Assembly (NCBI GenBank): GCA_013178275.1
Contig: JABLWZ010000005.1
Coordinates: 1 to 64,000, forward strand
Direction: 5' to 3'
Length of the DNA: 64,000 nt
Source: Bacillota bacterium
Lineage (GTDB): Bacteria; Bacillota; Ch66; Ch109
Shown here: positions 61,286-64,000 of the stretch, in pieces
Layout: each line of letters starts with the position of its first letter
Numbering within the stretch: position 1 is the first letter of the stretch
Program-made: the position numbers and the translations under genes
The notes under the pieces: generated by a model
The model's input: the letters and a program-made list of their open reading frames with translations, nothing else
Databases searched by the model: none
What the model was told of the DNA's origin: nothing

Positions 61286-63175
61286 ATCCGATCGGAATCA
61301 CTGTCCCGGCTGCTGGCCAGGGTCAGCAAACCGGCTCGATATATCGGCAATGAGTGGAACTCGGTCCAGAAACCCTGGGATGAGGCCAGGGTCAGGATGG
61401 TCTTCGCCTTTCCCGATGTCTACGAGGTAGGCATGTCCCACCTGGGAATGCAGATACTCTACGGGCTGGTCAACCGCGAGCCCGATTACCTGCTGGAGAG
61501 GGTCTTCGCTCCCTGGGGGGACATGGAGCGGGAGCTGCGGGAGGCTGGACTGCCGCTGTTTTCACTGGAGTCCAAACGCGGCCTCAGTGAGTTCGACGTC
61601 GTCGGGTTCACCCTGCAGTACGAGATGAGCTATACTAACCTACTGAACATGCTGGACCTCTCCGGTATCCCTCTGCTGTCAAACGAAAGGGGCGGGCGCC
61701 AGCCGCTAGTGATCGCGGGCGGCCCCTGCAGCATGAATCCGGAGCCCCTCTGCGACTTCATCGACGCCTTCGTCCTGGGGGAAGGGGAGGAGGTGCTGCT
61801 CGAGGTCCTGGGTGTGGTCGCGCGGCACAAGGCGGAGCACCCCGGCGGCTTCGAGCGGGATGAACTGCTGCGCCGGCTGGCGGAGATCGAGGGAGTCTAT
61901 GTACCGTCGTTTTACCAGGTGGATTACCGGGAAGACGGCCGGATAAAGAGCGTCAGCCCGAAACACCCGGGGGTGAGCGATAGGGTCCGGCGGCGGCTGG
62001 TCAAGGACCTCGATGCCGGTTACTTTCCCCGGCGCCCGATCGTGCCGTTCCTGGAGGTCGTGCACGATAGGATAATGCTGGAGGTCTTTCGCGGGTGCCA
62101 GCGGGGGTGCCGGTTCTGCCAGGCGGGGATGATCTACCGCCCCACCCGGGAGCGGCGTTTAGCCACCCTGTGCGATCAGGCGAGAGGACTGGTGGCCAGC
62201 ACCGGGTACGACGAGGTCTCCCTGACCTCGCTCAGCACCGGTGACTACAGCCGGATAAAGCCCCTGATCCAGGAACTGACCAGGGAGCACCGTGAAAAAG
62301 GGGTTGGACTTTCCCTGCCGTCGCTGAGAATTGACACCTTTTCCGTGGGCCTGGCCGAGGAGGTCCAGAAGGGGAGGAAGACCGGGCTCACCTTCGCTCC
62401 CGAGGCGGGGACCCAGCGGATGCGCGATGTCATCAACAAGGGCGTCAGCGAGGAAGACCTGATAAAGTCCGCGGAGGCGGCTTTCCAGGCGGGATGGTCC
62501 GCTATAAAACTTTACTTTATGGTGGGGCTGCCGACCGAGACCGACGAGGACCTGGACGGCATAGCCTCGATGGCTCGGGCGGTGGCTGAGATCGGAAGCC
62601 GGGCCCAAAAAAGCGGCCGTTTTAAAAAGCGGCTGGAGGTCAACGTCAGCGCCTCGAACTTCGTCCCCAAGGCCCATACCCCGTTTCAGTGGGAGGGACA
62701 GATCGAGAAGTCCGAACTCTGCCGCCGGCAGGAGTACCTCCGCCAGAAGCTGCGCGACAAGCGGATAAAATACAACTGGCACGATGTTGAGGTCAGCTTC
62801 TGGGAGGCGGTGCTGGCCCGGGGGGACCGGAGGCTGGGCCGGATGCTGATGCTGGCCTTTGAAAAAGGCTCCCGTTTCGACGGATGGTCGGAGTTTTTCA
62901 AACCCGGCCGGTGGCTGGAGGCGGCCCGGGAGGCGGGTATAGACCCCAAGGACTACGCCTACCGTTCTTACCGCTACGACGAGGTCCTGCCCTGGGACCA
63001 CTTGGAATCGGGGGTCGACCGAGACTATCTGGTGCGGGAGCATCAACAGGCCAAAGCGGGGATGCTTACCGGGGACTGCCGCTTCGAGGGCTGTTCCGCT
63101 TGTGGGGTATGCCCGTCCCTGGATGTGGAGCCGGTCGGTTGTTGGGAAAAGGAGACCACGAATGCCTCGTTTTAG
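61286..63175 (+). CDS. Radical SAM protein, TIGR03960 family (B12-binding type)
   Basis: A protein of about 629 residues with the radical SAM cluster motif GCQRGCRFCQAG. Family similarity (KPARYIGNEWNSV, FAFPDVYEVGMSHLG) begins well before the first ATG at 61397. The only codon at correct distance (8 nt) behind AAGGAGG is ATC 61286, so an AUC start is likely; CTG 61298 is the other option. The gene overlaps the DUF2344 gene by 14 nt. In other Clostridia this pair precedes rng and rplU. Exact reaction unknown. Confidence 0.9.
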   Translation: MRSESLSRLLARVSKPARYIGNEWNSVQKPWDEARVRMVFAFPDVYEVGMSHLGMQILYGLVNREPDYLLERVFAPWGDMERELREAGLPLFSLESKRGLSEFDVVGFTLQYEMSYTNLLNMLDLSGIPLLSNERGGRQPLVIAGGPCSMNPEPLCDFIDAFVLGEGEEVLLEVLGVVARHKAEHPGGFERDELLRRLAEIEGVYVPSFYQVDYREDGRIKSVSPKHPGVSDRVRRRLVKDLDAGYFPRRPIVPFLEVVHDRIMLEVFRGCQRGCRFCQAGMIYRPTRERRLATLCDQARGLVASTGYDEVSLTSLSTGDYSRIKPLIQELTREHREKGVGLSLPSLRIDTFSVGLAEEVQKGRKTGLTFAPEAGTQRMRDVINKGVSEEDLIKSAEAAFQAGWSAIKLYFMVGLPTETDEDLDGIASMARAVAEIGSRAQKSGRFKKRLEVNVSASNFVPKAHTPFQWEGQIEKSELCRRQEYLRQKLRDKRIKYNWHDVEVSFWEAVLARGDRRLGRMLMLAFEKGSRFDGWSEFFKPGRWLEAAREAGIDPKDYAYRSYRYDEVLPWDHLESGVDRDYLVREHQQAKAGMLTGDCRFEGCSACGVCPSLDVEPVGCWEKETTNASF

Positions 63176-63857
63176 GATAGAATATAGTAAAGAGGGTCCA
63201 ATCGCCTTTATCTCGCACCTGGACCTGTCCAAGGCCTGGGAGCGGGCGGCGCGGCGGGCGGGCCTGCCGGTGGTCCTGTCCCAGGGATTCCATCCCCACT
63301 ACCGCATCTCTTTTGGTTCGGTTCTGCCGGTGGGGGTGGAAGGGGCCAGGGAGTACCTTGACCTGGAGCTGAAGGAGGATTTTGCGCCCGGGGCGTTGAA
63401 AAAGGTTTTGGATGAGGAGCTGCCTTCGGGGCTCGTGGTCCGGCAGGTGGTGCCGGTAAACGACCAGGCGGCTTCCCTGATGGCCGGCATCAACACCGCC
63501 GAGTACTCGTTTGAAGTGGGGCTCGAACGGGATCTCACGGGAGAGGACCTGGCAGAGCGGTGGCGGAAGATGCAGGGGATAGAGAAGTGGATGGTCACCC
63601 GCAGGAACAAGAAAGGCGAGCGGGAGATCGACGTGCGGCCGGACCTCATTAAGGCCGAGCTGAATCTCGGTGAGGGGAAGCTCTACGGGATACTCTGGCT
63701 GAAACTGGGGCACGGGGGGAGCGCCAGGCCGCCCGAGGTGTTCAAGGCGCTCGAAAAGTACGCAGGGATCCCGATCGATAGGGAACGGATAAGCTACCGA
63801 CGGACCTCCCTCTACGTCGAACGGGGGGGCCAGTGGTTATCCCCGCTGTATATTTAA
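63162..63857 (+). CDS. TIGR03936/DUF2344 family protein
   Basis: A 231-residue protein of the family that accompanies the TIGR03960 radical SAM protein, and is fused to it in some species. N-terminus MPRFRIEYSKEGPIAFISHL and GFHPHYRISFGSVLPVGVEG are diagnostic. ATG 63162 overlaps the preceding gene, so both act together, perhaps in tRNA or ribosome modification (inference from the neighbouring RNase G). Confidence 0.9.
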   Translation: MPRFRIEYSKEGPIAFISHLDLSKAWERAARRAGLPVVLSQGFHPHYRISFGSVLPVGVEGAREYLDLELKEDFAPGALKKVLDEELPSGLVVRQVVPVNDQAASLMAGINTAEYSFEVGLERDLTGEDLAERWRKMQGIEKWMVTRRNKKGEREIDVRPDLIKAELNLGEGKLYGILWLKLGHGGSARPPEVFKALEKYAGIPIDRERISYRRTSLYVERGGQWLSPLYI

Positions 63858-63910
63858 ACCGATCCAACAACGTAATTTATAATTCCTTCCTGCTCGGGGG
63901 GTAACGATTT

Positions 63911-64000
63911 ATGAAACATATTTTGATGCAGATCAGCGAGGGCGAGACCCAGGTAGCTGTTCTGGAAGACGACCAACTGGTAGAGATCTACGTTGAAAGA
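63911..64000 (+). CDS. rng: Ribonuclease G/E, N-terminus (cut by window edge)
   Basis: ATG 63911 behind GGGGGGTAACG. The 30 visible codons start MKHILMQISEGETQVAVLED and match the beginning of RNase G/E, which processes rRNA and decays mRNA. The gene continues past the window. Confidence 0.8.
   Translation, partial: MKHILMQISEGETQVAVLEDDQLVEIYVER

Noticed and set aside
1-64000. CRISPR array or replication origin
   Set aside because: No regularly spaced short repeats, no cas genes and no DnaA-box cluster seen.

Overview
The window looks like a chromosome segment of a Gram-positive, rod-shaped, probably endospore-forming anaerobe of the Clostridia, most like the Desulfotomaculum/Pelotomaculum group. 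The evidence is gene order: tig-clpP-clpX-lonB-lonA-engB, valS-folC, and maf-radC-mreBCD-mrdA-minCDE-rodA-(M23/SpoIVFA-like)-radical SAM-DUF2344-rng. TTG and GTG starts behind strong Shine-Dalgarno (SD) sites are common, and there are PocR/PAS-like and copper-amine-oxidase-N 'stalk' proteins. Assignment is by gene content only; no database was searched.

Region 1 (1 to about 14,050) is accessory DNA, mostly AT-rich, full of decayed genes and insertion-sequence scraps (IS630, IS256, IS3), ending in a broken integrase against tRNA-Arg(TCT). Its working genes concern acyl-CoA chemistry and sensing: a PAS-AAA+-Fis sigma-54 activator, a hotdog thioesterase, a two-subunit CoA-transferase, an acyl-CoA dehydrogenase, a chemoreceptor and an orphan PAS-like sensor. 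I find eleven close matches to the sigma-54 -24/-12 promoter (TGGCAC-N5-TTGCA, GG and GC exactly 12 bp apart). One precedes the thioesterase and one the CoA-transferase operon. Nine are packed on both strands between 11,359 and 13,188. Most of these nine run into intrinsic terminators 60-90 bp downstream or into tiny ORFs. They look like a cluster of sigma-54-dependent small RNAs in three paired families, one with a long CU-rich, anti-SD-like tract. This is the most unusual thing in the window.

Region 2 (14,072-31,420) is GC-rich core with tRNA genes (Arg, His, Arg, Gln, Lys, Leu, Gly). It holds kdpDE divergent from a KimA-like potassium permease, an HD-GYP protein bracketed by a duplicated tRNA-Arg 3' end, two stalk-domain proteins, a HigBA-type toxin-antitoxin pair, an ECF sigma/anti-sigma/membrane polymer operon and a diguanylate cyclase.

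Region 3 (31,508-47,464) is protein quality control and translation: trigger factor, ClpP, ClpX, LonB, LonA, EngB, an MDR oxidoreductase, a tandemly duplicated two-gene micro-module, valS behind a short attenuator, and folC.

Region 4 (47,574-64,000) has a DUF47-PiT phosphate transporter, rex, and then the cell-shape and division cluster. Between the SpoIVFA-like gene and the radical SAM gene, where related genomes usually carry spoIVFB, lie 570 bp of repeats and foldable DNA. The window ends inside a ribonuclease G gene.
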